Source: Saprospiraceae bacterium | GTDB lineage: Bacteria > Bacteroidota > Bacteroidia > Chitinophagales > Saprospiraceae | DNA: 58,175 nucleotides | Direction: 5' to 3' | Assembly (NCBI GenBank): GCA_020630955.1 | Contig: JAHDIE010000008.1 | Span: 4,238-62,412, forward strand | Shown here: piece after piece, positions 34,339 through 43,108 of the stretch | How positions within the stretch are numbered: the stretch's first letter is position 1 | How the letters are laid out: each line of letters opens with the position of its first letter | The notes under the pieces: generated by a model | What the model saw: only the letters and a program-made list of their open reading frames with translations | What the model was told of the DNA's origin: nothing | Database searches by the model: none | Translations under genes and position numbers: made by a program

Positions 34339-36744
34339 ATGAAACAAACATCAATGAGCATTCTGCTCTGCTTAATGGTACAAATGATATTTTCTCAAGA
34401 AAGCTATACCATAAGCGGGTACATTGAAGATGAGCAGAGTAGAGAAGCACTTATTTCAGCAAATGTATTTGAAGGCAAATCGAAACTTGGGACTGTTTCT
34501 AATCTCTATGGATTTTACAGCATTACTTTGCCAAAAGATTCTGTATATCTAAGCTTCTCTTACATTGGTTATCAATCAAAAGTGATTGGAATTTATTTGG
34601 ATAAAGATATATCCATAGATATTAAATTAAATTCTTCAACAACCTTGAAACAAGTAGAAATTGTTGCTGAGAACTCAGTAAAAATTGAAGAAGATTCCCA
34701 AATGAGTTCCATTGAGGTTCCTATTCAACAAATAAAAAAAATACCAGCTTTGTTGGGTGAAGTTGATGTTCTGAAGACCTTGCAACTTTTACCTGGAGTG
34801 CAATCAGGAGGAGAAGGCCAGTCCGGATTATATGTGAGAGGAGGTAGTCCAGATCAAAATTTAATTCTATTGGATGGAGTACCCGTTTACAACGCCAATC
34901 ACCTTTTTGGTTTCTTTTCTGTCTTCAATGCAGATGCTATCAAGGATGTCAAATTAACCAAAGGTGGTTTTCCGGCACGATATGGTGGTAGGCTGTCATC
35001 GGTGTTGGAAATTAACATGAAAGAAGGTAATAAACAAGAGTTTCATGGTTCAGGTGCAATAGGGCTGATTTCTTCCAAATTATCCATAGAAGGACCAATT
35101 TTAAAAAACAAGGCCTCATTTATTGTATCTGGAAGGAGAACCTATATTGATCTTCTTGCAAGACCAATTATTAAAGCTTCTTTGAAAGCCCAGGATACCG
35201 AAAGCAGATCGACCAATGGAAACTTAGGATATTACTTTTATGACTTAAATGCTAAAGTAAATTATAAAATTTCTGATAAGGATAAATTATACTTAAGCGC
35301 ATACACGGGGGATGATAAATTTTATGTTGATATCACAGAAACTTTTGAAGAAAACAACAAAGATCGAATACAAACAGAGCTAGGTTGGGGTAACTTTACC
35401 TCTGCTTTAAGATGGAATCACCTTTGGACAAATAAATTGTTTAGCAATTTGACAGCAACCTACACCAAATACAATTTTGGTACTTTGTTAGGATCAGAAT
35501 TTGAAAATAATGCAAGCGGAACAATGAGTAAGGAAGCTTATTTGGTTTCTTATGACTCTGGGATTAGAGATTTTGCTTTGAGATTGGATTTTGATTATTT
35601 GCCAACACCAAATCACTTTATACGATTTGGAGGATTGGCTATCCAACATCAGTTTAATCCTGGCGAATTTAATTTAAGATCAGAAACTAATTTTGGCGGT
35701 ACCAATGCTATCTTGGATACGATATTTGGTCAGACCTTAGTAAATGCTTTAGAATACAATGTATTTATTGAAGATGATTACAAAATTACACCAAGTTTAA
35801 AAGTAAATGCTGGGTTGCATTTTTCTGGCTTTAATCTCAAAGAACAGGGGTACACCTCTTTGCAACCGAGAATATCGGTTAGGCAATTATTGCCTGGCAA
35901 GGTTGCCTTGAAAGCTTCATATGCCATTATGAGGCAGTATACACAATTTCTTACAAATGAGAATATTGGTTTACCCTGGGATCAATGGTTGCCAACAACA
36001 AAAAATGTACTTCCACAGGATTCATGGCAAGCTGCAATCGGTTTTGCAAAAACCTTAAATGGCGGTTATGAAGTAAGTCTAGAAGGCTACTATAAAGAAA
36101 TGGACAATTTGATTTCTTATAGGGAGGGAGCATCATTATTTAGCTTAGAGTCTTGGGAAAATTTGGTTACTCAAGGGAAGGGACGGTCCTACGGTGCTGA
36201 ACTCTTTTTACAAAAGAAACAAGGTAAGTTTACAGGATGGATCGGATACACCTTATCGTGGTCAGAAAGACAATTTGAAGATAAAAATTTTGGGGCTTGG
36301 TATCCTTTTAAATATGATAGAAGACATGATCTGTCGCTTGTAGGTATTTATGAATTATCGGAAAGAATCAATATAGCAGCAACTTGGGTCTACGGAACTG
36401 GGAATGCAGTGACTTTTGCAGAATCCAGAATTCCATTACTACAAGAGCAGGGTTTTGGTGAGTATGTTTCCACGGTGGATATTTTTAGAAATAGGAATAA
36501 TTTCAGACAAGAAGCATATCATAGGCTTGATGTGAATGTAGACTTCATCAAACAAAAGAAAAGACACAAAAGAATTTGGTCTGTTGGTGCTTACAATGCA
36601 TATAGTAGAAAAAATCCATTCTTCCTTAATTTAGAAGAGGACTTTGAAACCGATGCCAATGGCAACGTTAGCACCAAAACAGTGCTTAAGCAATACAGTT
36701 TATTTCCGATTATTCCTTCAGTTAGTTATAGATTTGAATTTTAA
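34339..36744 (+). CDS. TonB-dependent receptor with carboxypeptidase-like regulatory domain
   Basis: An 801-residue outer-membrane receptor. The signal peptide (to about residue 20, FSQ) is followed by a carboxypeptidase-like domain (YTISGYIEDEQSREALISANVF, about 21-105). The plug (about 120-225) contains LYVRGGSPDQNLILLDGVPV and a 22-strand-type barrel follows. The C-terminus ends in aromatic residues (IPSVSYRFEF) as in outer-membrane barrels. It is followed with no gap by a DUF4249 lipoprotein gene, a pairing common in Bacteroidota. The ligand is unknown; it is distinct from the SusC-type receptor in this window. Confidence 0.92.
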   Translation: MKQTSMSILLCLMVQMIFSQESYTISGYIEDEQSREALISANVFEGKSKLGTVSNLYGFYSITLPKDSVYLSFSYIGYQSKVIGIYLDKDISIDIKLNSSTTLKQVEIVAENSVKIEEDSQMSSIEVPIQQIKKIPALLGEVDVLKTLQLLPGVQSGGEGQSGLYVRGGSPDQNLILLDGVPVYNANHLFGFFSVFNADAIKDVKLTKGGFPARYGGRLSSVLEINMKEGNKQEFHGSGAIGLISSKLSIEGPILKNKASFIVSGRRTYIDLLARPIIKASLKAQDTESRSTNGNLGYYFYDLNAKVNYKISDKDKLYLSAYTGDDKFYVDITETFEENNKDRIQTELGWGNFTSALRWNHLWTNKLFSNLTATYTKYNFGTLLGSEFENNASGTMSKEAYLVSYDSGIRDFALRLDFDYLPTPNHFIRFGGLAIQHQFNPGEFNLRSETNFGGTNAILDTIFGQTLVNALEYNVFIEDDYKITPSLKVNAGLHFSGFNLKEQGYTSLQPRISVRQLLPGKVALKASYAIMRQYTQFLTNENIGLPWDQWLPTTKNVLPQDSWQAAIGFAKTLNGGYEVSLEGYYKEMDNLISYREGASLFSLESWENLVTQGKGRSYGAELFLQKKQGKFTGWIGYTLSWSERQFEDKNFGAWYPFKYDRRHDLSLVGIYELSERINIAATWVYGTGNAVTFAESRIPLLQEQGFGEYVSTVDIFRNRNNFRQEAYHRLDVNVDFIKQKKRHKRIWSVGAYNAYSRKNPFFLNLEEDFETDANGNVSTKTVLKQYSLFPIIPSVSYRFEF

Positions 36745-37686
36745 ATGATGAAGAAATTAATTTTATTTTTTGGTTTACTTTTTCTCTTCACATCTTGTGA
36801 AAACATACTTGTCAAGACATTGGATATAGATGATTTTGACTATGAAAAGCAAATGGCTGTCTCAGGAACTATAAGTTCTACACACGAAGAGTTACGAATT
36901 TTAATTTCAGAAAATCAAGCCATTACAGATCCATTGGATGGATGGAATCCCTTACAGGATGTTGATGTTTCATTGTTCAGGGGCCCAGCTTTATTGGGAA
37001 ACCTTGAATTCCAACCTGTTGCTGAAGAAGAGAATGACATCGATGGAGTATACACCATGGATTTAAGTCCAATAAACATTGACCCTGGAGAATATAGATT
37101 GGAGCTAAATCACCCAGAATTAGGAATGGCAACTGCAACAACGCAGGTACCTAATGAAGTTAAGATCGATGATATTGTATTTCAAAAAGATTTCGGAATT
37201 GCTCCTAACCTATTGCAAAGAACGGACGCAATTATTATTACTTTTAATGATCCGCCAGAAGAAAATTATTATCAAATAAAGATTGAAAATAATGCGACCT
37301 CTTTTGATACGTTTATTTTTGAAATGGATACTATTATTTACGAAGATTCACCTTACATACAATTGGATGTAAAAGAACAAAATGCTCAGATTGGAGGGAA
37401 TAATATTCTTTTAACTGATGTTTTTTTTAATGGTGAAACTTACGAGCTTGTGATTTATATTACCGACTTTTCAGAAGAGGGTGTATCAGAAATTATTGAA
37501 GATATGCGAGTGTCTTGGGAGGTTTTATCTAAGGATAAATATGAATTTGATAGTTCCTTAGAGCTTTATTTTAACTCACAAGGTTTAGGTCCTTTTAGCG
37601 AAGCTGTCAGTGTTTATAATAATGTAGAAGGAGGGTTGGGAGTTTTTGCTGGAGTTAACCAGACTTTCTATGACATTCCAGAATGA
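36745..37686 (+). CDS. DUF4249 family lipoprotein
   Basis: The product begins MMKKLILFFGLLFLFTSCEN, a lipoprotein signal with the lipobox LFTSC. The body is beta-rich with FDYEKQMAVSGTISS, LQDVDVSLFRG, PGEYRLELNHPELG and FYDIPE as in DUF4249. These lipoproteins are usually encoded next to a TonB receptor and are thought to act as its surface partner, like SusD but structurally different. It starts directly after the receptor stop codon, so it is translationally coupled. Ligand unknown. Confidence 0.87.
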   Translation: MMKKLILFFGLLFLFTSCENILVKTLDIDDFDYEKQMAVSGTISSTHEELRILISENQAITDPLDGWNPLQDVDVSLFRGPALLGNLEFQPVAEEENDIDGVYTMDLSPINIDPGEYRLELNHPELGMATATTQVPNEVKIDDIVFQKDFGIAPNLLQRTDAIIITFNDPPEENYYQIKIENNATSFDTFIFEMDTIIYEDSPYIQLDVKEQNAQIGGNNILLTDVFFNGETYELVIYITDFSEEGVSEIIEDMRVSWEVLSKDKYEFDSSLELYFNSQGLGPFSEAVSVYNNVEGGLGVFAGVNQTFYDIPE

Positions 37687-37721
37687 GTAAGTTGGAATTA
37701 CGAATGACTTTGCTTCTTTTT

Positions 37722-37729
37722 TATATTTG
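37722..37729 (+). promoter_or_regulatory. Candidate -7 element (TATATTTG) of the sulfotransferase gene
   Basis: A perfect TAnnTTTG ending 5 bases before the GTG start. It implies a leaderless or very short-leader transcript if used. Confidence 0.35.
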
Positions 37730-37734
37730 CAGAA

Positions 37735-38712
37735 GTGAAAAAAAATAAGAAAGGAGATTTCAATATTGATGGTTTTATAATTGGTGGGAGTCCAAGCACT
37801 GGGAGTTCATTGTTGAGGCAAATTCTTAATCGGCACAGTATGATTGTTTGTGCTCATGAAACACATATTTGGTCTAAACCCAAGATTGTTGAAGCTTGGT
37901 CTGTTAATAAATTCAAATTGACAGGATTAAAATTTTTGCAATCAAAAGATAAAGGCTTATTTCCTTTTAGAGGGATCAATCACCAGGAGATTCCAGCATA
38001 CAACTCGGCTTTGTTTCAAAAGCTCGCAAATGATTCGAGTGACTTAATTTCTTTTTTTAAATCCTTTATGAAAACCTTTTACAATTTAAAAACTGATCAG
38101 TTTTTTGGTGAGAAAACACCTGCCAATGCATTGAATTTTAAATCTATAATTGAAAACTGCCCTAGCTTACTTTGTATTCACACGGTAAGAAATCCATATG
38201 ATGTTATAGCCTCTCTGATTGAAAGAGGTAAATCTGTTCCAGAAGCAATCGGGTTCTATTTACTCAACTGTTCTTCCGCCTTAAATGAATTAGATTCTGA
38301 TCGAATGATAAATATTCAGTATGAAAAATTAGTCGATAATCCTGAATGGGAGATTAAAATTATATTAGAATTCCTTGGTTTGAACTTTGAAGAACAAATG
38401 CTTGAGGCCAGGAAATCACACCCTAATGAAATTACAAAAATTGAAAGTTGGAAATATGATGAATCAGAAAATATAGGAAATAAAAGCATTGGCAGATTCC
38501 AAGAGCTTCCGATTGAAATTCAGAATGATGTCAAAGTACAAGCTTCAAAGATAAGATTGAAAAATGCCTCCAAATTTATTTCAATTGAAGAAATATGCAC
38601 TTTTTTAGCATATGATTTTCTAATGCCCAGCCAAGAAGTAGGGCAGGGTGAGAAGAAGTACTATTTGAACATTCTGAAGCAAAGAAGATTTTCTAAGTAT
38701 TTTGTTCATTAA
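37735..38712 (+). CDS. Sulfotransferase family protein
   Basis: A 325-residue PAPS-dependent-type sulfotransferase fold. The 5'-phosphosulfate loop is IIGGSPSTGSSLLRQILNRH (about residues 15-34) and the 3'-phosphate-binding region is LCIHTVRNPYDVIASL (about 140-155). INIQYEKLVDNPEWEIKIILEFLGL is the family helix with the conserved E-K-L. No signal peptide is seen. The start is GTG at 37735; there is no ATG at the N-terminus. It may decorate a surface glycan or a small molecule. Neighbours give no direct clue. Confidence 0.83.
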   Translation: MKKNKKGDFNIDGFIIGGSPSTGSSLLRQILNRHSMIVCAHETHIWSKPKIVEAWSVNKFKLTGLKFLQSKDKGLFPFRGINHQEIPAYNSALFQKLANDSSDLISFFKSFMKTFYNLKTDQFFGEKTPANALNFKSIIENCPSLLCIHTVRNPYDVIASLIERGKSVPEAIGFYLLNCSSALNELDSDRMINIQYEKLVDNPEWEIKIILEFLGLNFEEQMLEARKSHPNEITKIESWKYDESENIGNKSIGRFQELPIEIQNDVKVQASKIRLKNASKFISIEEICTFLAYDFLMPSQEVGQGEKKYYLNILKQRRFSKYFVH

Positions 38713-38726
38713 TTTGAAATGTGAAA

Positions 38727-39527
38727 ATGGATAAAGCGTTTATTAAGGAGCAACTGAGTTTGTCCTTGTCTAATTTAGAACCGAGAGAAATTAATAATCT
38801 TGCAAGGATATATTATGAAGACAAAGAAAACAAAGGTGAAGAATCTTTAAAGTTAGATATAGACCGATTGAGAAAGGGTGTTCCTATTCAATACATAACT
38901 GGATGGGAATATTTCTTTGATAGAAAATTTAAGGTTAACTCAAATGTATTAATTCCTAGGCCTGAGACTGAAGAACTTGTCTATTGGATAATACAAGACT
39001 ATAAGAATGAAAAGGATTCGAATAAATGCCTAGATGTTGGCACAGGTTCTGGAATAATACCAATAATTTTGAAATCCCAATTTGATCATTGGCATTGTTG
39101 TGGAATTGACATTAGCGAAACTGCTTTGGAGGTTGCTAGGGAGAATGCTAAAATTTATGACACAGAAATTAATTTTATTGAACATAATTTTTTGTCAGAA
39201 GATTTCTCTTGGTCTGATGTTGTTAATCTAATCGTTAGCAATCCACCTTACATTGGGTACGACGAATCTCAAAAAATGAAATCAAATGTCCTTGATCATG
39301 AACCTCATCTTGCTTTGTTTGCAGAAGACCCATTAATTTTTTATAAACACATTTGTAGGTTTAGTAAACAAAAATTGAGTGCAACTGGATCTATTTACCT
39401 TGAGTTAAATGAGTATTATGCTGATGAAATAAAAGCCTTGTACTCATCACATTTTGAGGATGTTGTATTGAAAAATGATCTTCAAGGAAAACCAAGAATG
39501 TTACGTGCTAGGCACCAGCTTTTTTAA
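38727..39527 (+). CDS. prmC: Peptide chain release factor N5-glutamine methyltransferase
   Basis: Methylates the GGQ glutamine of release factors RF1/RF2. The N-terminal helical domain and PIQYITGWEYFFDRKFKVN are followed by LIPRPETEELVYW, SAM motif I LDVGTGSGIIPIIL, and the catalytic NPPYIGYDE (about residues 173-181). The 266-residue length is standard. I chose the ATG at 38727 over the GTG at 38721. The end overlaps the SUI1-factor gene by 20 bp on the other strand. Confidence 0.93.
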   Translation: MDKAFIKEQLSLSLSNLEPREINNLARIYYEDKENKGEESLKLDIDRLRKGVPIQYITGWEYFFDRKFKVNSNVLIPRPETEELVYWIIQDYKNEKDSNKCLDVGTGSGIIPIILKSQFDHWHCCGIDISETALEVARENAKIYDTEINFIEHNFLSEDFSWSDVVNLIVSNPPYIGYDESQKMKSNVLDHEPHLALFAEDPLIFYKHICRFSKQKLSATGSIYLELNEYYADEIKALYSSHFEDVVLKNDLQGKPRMLRARHQLF

Positions 39528-39864
39528 CATCCTTTATACCTAGCTTTTGAAGGTGTGCTATTATTTTGTCTCGTTGATCACCTTGGATGATTATTTCATA
39601 ATCTTTTACAGAACCGCCAACTCCACACTTTGCCTTGAGCTCTTTGGCAAGGGTTTTCAGTCTATCTTCAGAAATCTTTAAGCCTCTGATTATTGATGCA
39701 GTTTTACCGCCTCTATGTTTTTTTTCAAGGTGAATTCGTGCTGACAAGGTATTCCAGTTCATATCTTGATTTGATTCTTGTTCATTGGGAAGGTCTGGAG
39801 CATTTTCAGGATTCCCCATTTTTTGAAAATCTTCCCAAGATAAATTTTTAAATTTATCACCCAT
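39508..39864 (-). CDS. SUI1/eIF1-like translation factor (YciH family)
   Basis: A 118-residue protein with a C-terminal SUI1 domain: RIHLEKKHRGGKTASIIRGL, KTLAKELKAKCGVGGSVKD and IIIQGDQRDKIIAHLQKLG. Bacterial YciH-type homologues of eukaryotic eIF1 are thought to influence start-site fidelity on the small subunit. The N-terminal 45 residues are polar. It lies 3 bp after the beta-lactamase-fold gene on the same strand and overlaps the end of prmC by 20 bp. In a window where unusual start codons are suspected, a start-selection factor is of interest, but the link is only inference. Confidence 0.88.
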   Translation of the reverse strand: MGDKFKNLSWEDFQKMGNPENAPDLPNEQESNQDMNWNTLSARIHLEKKHRGGKTASIIRGLKISEDRLKTLAKELKAKCGVGGSVKDYEIIIQGDQRDKIIAHLQKLGIKDVKKAGA

Positions 39865-39867
39865 TTT

Positions 39868-40902
39868 TTATTTGCTTTTAGCCTTGCTAGTATTAACCAT
39901 GTTTAAAATAGCTAAGGGCAAATGTAATATTCCTTTTCCTGAATTTCTCATCATTACGACTGCTGTTTCATTTTCTTTGTCAAAACACACGAACACCGAG
40001 TGTATGCTGGTGGTTCCAGAAAAGCTATATATATTTTCTGACCTTCTTGGAGAAAGGACATACCATGGTGCTTGAAATGATAAGTTTTTTGAGATTTTTA
40101 TTTTTTCTAGATTTGACTTGGGTTTTTTCATTTCCCATCTTACAAAGTATGTTAAATCTAGAATGTTTGCACTCAGTCCTTCACTTGAAGCAAAGCCGGG
40201 AAAGACCCATGCGCTGGTTTGGAAGCCGCTTTTATCATATCCATTAATGAGGTTTTTTGCCTGGTCACTACATTGGATGCTAGGATATAAGTATTCATAT
40301 TTTTCTTTTACCAATTCACAATATGTTTTTTCTGAAATGGATTCTATCGCTAATCCAAGGAGAGCATAATTGAGATGTCCGTAAGAAAAGTTCATTTCTT
40401 TTCTTTGATCATAATAAGATGAATATTTATTTAATTCTGGCACTATCAATCCATCGGTATATAGTTCATATGGATTTTCTGGATTTGTACTTCTTTTGCC
40501 GAAAAAATAAGGTTCTCTAGGGAGGTTTGACTGATGTGATATGAGCTGATTGAAGGTAATCTGTGAATATGCCTCCGTCAAACCTAGGTAATTTTGAATT
40601 TTATTTTGAAAAGCAATGCCATTTTTAGCTAATTCTTGTCTTACAATTTGATAAGTGAATACCTTTGAAACACTTCCAAGCTGAAATTCTATCAAGCTAT
40701 CTGCCAGCATGTTTCCAATACTAAAAATGAAAGTTGAATCTCCATCGATTACACCAATCCAAAGTCCCTCTTCTTCTTCAATGTCAAGGTCGTACTCAAA
40801 CTCAATCATTTTTTCTACCTCGTGTTTGAGATTTGAAAGATCTTGTCCAGATAGAGTTCCACAAAAGAATAGAGAGAAAAGTAGGAGATAGTTAAGATGC
40901 AT
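39868..40902 (-). CDS. Beta-lactamase-fold serine hydrolase
   Basis: An exported protein (signal peptide ending TLSGQ, about residue 20) of the class C beta-lactamase / penicillin-binding-protein-like fold. The nucleophile motif is SVSK (GSVSKVFTYQI, S-x-x-K). The usual Y-x-N reads YGH (FSYGHLNYALLG), and the third motif expected as HTG or KTG reads SGTT (FSGTTSIHSVF). The fold is clear but two of three catalytic motifs deviate. It may be an esterase or an inactive homologue; beta-lactam resistance is not supported. Confidence 0.83.
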   Translation of the reverse strand: MHLNYLLLFSLFFCGTLSGQDLSNLKHEVEKMIEFEYDLDIEEEEGLWIGVIDGDSTFIFSIGNMLADSLIEFQLGSVSKVFTYQIVRQELAKNGIAFQNKIQNYLGLTEAYSQITFNQLISHQSNLPREPYFFGKRSTNPENPYELYTDGLIVPELNKYSSYYDQRKEMNFSYGHLNYALLGLAIESISEKTYCELVKEKYEYLYPSIQCSDQAKNLINGYDKSGFQTSAWVFPGFASSEGLSANILDLTYFVRWEMKKPKSNLEKIKISKNLSFQAPWYVLSPRRSENIYSFSGTTSIHSVFVCFDKENETAVVMMRNSGKGILHLPLAILNMVNTSKAKSK

Positions 40903-40923
40903 ATTTAGATTTAGGCATAAAAA

Positions 40924-40953
40924 AAGTACTTAGTAAAAACTTACTAAGTACTT
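40924..40953. terminator. Bidirectional terminator, perfect 13-bp stem
   Basis: Arms AAGTACTTAGTAA and TTACTAAGTACTT are perfect around a 4-base loop (AAAC). A T-tract follows on each strand: GTTTTATTTTTT on plus, and TTTTTTT on minus from the flanking A-run. It lies between the minus-strand genes at 40976 and 40902. The left half is itself palindromic (AAGTACTT). Confidence 0.7.
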
Positions 40954-40975
40954 GTTTTATTTTTTGAGATGATGT

Positions 40976-41176
40976 TTAATTATCTCTGTCGTCTTCAAAT
41001 TTTTTGCCGTTCCACTTTCCTAACCATTCCACTTTCTTACCAACTTTTTCGTAGTTAGAAAAAACATCAAGTGCTGATTTTTTTTCAGCTCTATGTATGG
41101 TTATTGATTGAATACCATTTGATACATTGAAATAGTATTTACCTTCAGCAAAATCAAACTTCTTCTTACTTCTCAT
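40976..41176 (-). CDS. Small conserved hypothetical protein (66 aa)
   Basis: A basic soluble protein with the pattern FDFAEGKYYFNVSNGIQSIT and GKKVEWLGKWNGKKFED. I recall similar small proteins in other Bacteroidota, of unknown function. There is no signal peptide. A strong terminator lies just downstream of its 3' end, which supports a separate transcription unit. It is single-domain, beta-rich and probably cytoplasmic. Confidence 0.6.
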   Translation of the reverse strand: MRSKKKFDFAEGKYYFNVSNGIQSITIHRAEKKSALDVFSNYEKVGKKVEWLGKWNGKKFEDDRDN

Positions 41177-41430
41177 TTGAAATAGATTTTTATGTCTTGC
41201 GACATTTAATTAATAAAAATGCGGTATTTGAGGCTTCACAAGCTTTCGTCTGATATATAAAGCCTAGAATTGAATAAAATCTAACACCAACTTAAGACTT
41301 AACGAAAGAAGCCAAATAATAGTTTCTATTTTACCGTTTTTTCCTTAAAAAATTGGTTTTTACTATAATTCATGTCTTTTTTTGCAAATTTTGGGTAAAA
41401 TTCATCAGTCTAAGCAGAGTTGTAGCAATA

Positions 41431-42711
41431 TCAATCTTCTTTATAAACCTTTCCTCCTTTCATTACGAAATCTACTTTTTCCATGACACTTATATCCATG
41501 ACTGGATCTGATTCAACCGCTATAATGTCAGCCATTTTGCCAGCTTCAAGTGTGCCATAATCATCTGAAATTCTCAAAAGATCTGAGGCATTTACTGTGG
41601 CAGATAAAAGCGATTCAATAGGACTCATTCCAGCCTCCACCATGTACCCAAATTCTTTCCCATTATCTCCATGGTATGAAACGCCGCTATCTGTTCCAAA
41701 GGCTATTTTTACTCCATATTTATATGCTTTGCCAAATGTTTCTTGAATCTTTGGACCGATTGCCAAAGCCTTTGGAACTATAATCGCAGGATAATATCCA
41801 GGTGTTGCAGCCTTTTCGGCTACAAATTTTCCTGCAATAATTGTCGGAACATAATATGTGCCTTTTTCAACCATGAGCTGCATGACTTCTTCGGTCATTA
41901 AAGTTCCATGTTCGATACTGTGAATACCTCCCAGAACGGCTCTTTTCATTCCTTCAGCCCCGTGTGCATGAGCAGCTGTTACCATCCCATAATCGTCAGC
42001 AGCTTTTACAACTGCTGCAATTTCATCAACTGTAAATTGCGGACCTGAGCCATCTTTTGCAACACTGAGAACACCTCCTGTTGCAGTTATTTTTATTACA
42101 TCAGCTCCATTTTTATAGCGCTGTCTCACAGCCTTATAAGCATCTTCTACGCTGTTTATTACGCCTTGCGCAGGACCTGGATCACCTCTTAGTTCAGTTT
42201 TAACTCCATTTGTTGGGTCTGCATGACCACCTGTGGTTGCCAATGCCTTTTCACATGTGTAAATCCTTGGACCTAGAATGTACCCATTGTTGATCGCATT
42301 TCGCAATGAAACATTGACACCAGATCCTCCCAAGTCTCTTACAGTAGTAAATCCTGCCATTAAAGTTTTTTGGCAATATTGGGTCGCTTTCAAAGCTACA
42401 TCAGCCTGTTCTTTTGAAAACCTCTCCATATATCTGGTTTTACTTGACTGATTTTCGATATGTACATGCATATCCATCAAACCAGGCATTACAACTTTGT
42501 CTTTTAGATCAATGATTGAGGCATCCGCTGGAGCATCAACATAACCAGGTTTTATTTCCTTAATTCTTTCGCCCTCTACAATGATTGTCATTTCTGACTT
42601 AGACTTTTTAGAGGTCATATCATAGATAGAGCCGCAATGCAAGTAACTTGTTTGACCATTAAGAAAGAGAAAACACGCTGCAAATAGGAGGGTAAATATT
42701 ATTTTTGTCAT
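41431..42711 (-). CDS. Exported amidohydrolase family protein
   Basis: A metal-dependent hydrolase of the imidazolonepropionase/prolidase-like amidohydrolase branch with a signal peptide (ending LFLNGQ, about residue 20). Metal ligands are seen as MPGLMDMHVHIEN (H-x-H), AAHAHGAEG and IHSIEHGTLMTEE. The catalytic Asp lies in AFGTDSGVSYHG, and the C-terminus LEAGKMADIIAVESDP is typical. The 426-residue length is usual. It may cut dipeptides or cyclic amides in the periplasm; the exact substrate cannot be assigned. Confidence 0.88.
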   Translation of the reverse strand: MTKIIFTLLFAACFLFLNGQTSYLHCGSIYDMTSKKSKSEMTIIVEGERIKEIKPGYVDAPADASIIDLKDKVVMPGLMDMHVHIENQSSKTRYMERFSKEQADVALKATQYCQKTLMAGFTTVRDLGGSGVNVSLRNAINNGYILGPRIYTCEKALATTGGHADPTNGVKTELRGDPGPAQGVINSVEDAYKAVRQRYKNGADVIKITATGGVLSVAKDGSGPQFTVDEIAAVVKAADDYGMVTAAHAHGAEGMKRAVLGGIHSIEHGTLMTEEVMQLMVEKGTYYVPTIIAGKFVAEKAATPGYYPAIIVPKALAIGPKIQETFGKAYKYGVKIAFGTDSGVSYHGDNGKEFGYMVEAGMSPIESLLSATVNASDLLRISDDYGTLEAGKMADIIAVESDPVMDISVMEKVDFVMKGGKVYKED

Positions 42712-42808
42712 GTTGGTACTAAAAAAATTATAAAATTATGGGTTACTATTTCTCAAAATAGACATTTAAAATAAAATACCATTTAATACCCCGTAAAATC
42801 TCCAAAAA

Positions 42809-43042
42809 ATGAATTCTCAAATTGGTTTTACTCAGACCAACCCACCACCAAAACTTTCAATCAAAGAGCTTGAAGTATTATGGCTCTATGATTGTAAGTT
42901 TTCAGATCAAAAGATTTTAGAAATGCTATATCTCAAACAAAATGAATTTGTCGATTTAAAGTTAAGGCTGTTCGAGATCTTTAATGTTTCTGACACAAAT
43001 AGTTTAATTAATTCAGCAATTAAACAGGGTTTTGTTCATTAG
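42809..43042 (+). CDS. Stand-alone GerE/LuxR-like helix-turn-helix protein (77 aa)
   Basis: Residues 15-76 align by eye with the GerE (LuxR C-terminal) HTH. LSIKELEVLWLYDCKFSDQK parallels LTxREXEVL..., and FNVSDTNSLINSAIKQGFV parallels the end of the domain. The canonical recognition-helix part (usually S.KTVK.H...) is instead LKQNEFVDLKLRLFEIF, so DNA contacts may differ. No receiver or ligand domain is present. It could be an adaptor or a decayed regulator. Targets are unknown; it is divergent from the amidohydrolase gene and precedes the DUF1684 gene. Confidence 0.6.
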   Translation: MNSQIGFTQTNPPPKLSIKELEVLWLYDCKFSDQKILEMLYLKQNEFVDLKLRLFEIFNVSDTNSLINSAIKQGFVH

Positions 43043-43108
43043 CTATGCAATTCTGTCACTAATAATGAAATTTACCTAAGTGTTATATCTTAGATAAAAA
43101 TTCATCAA

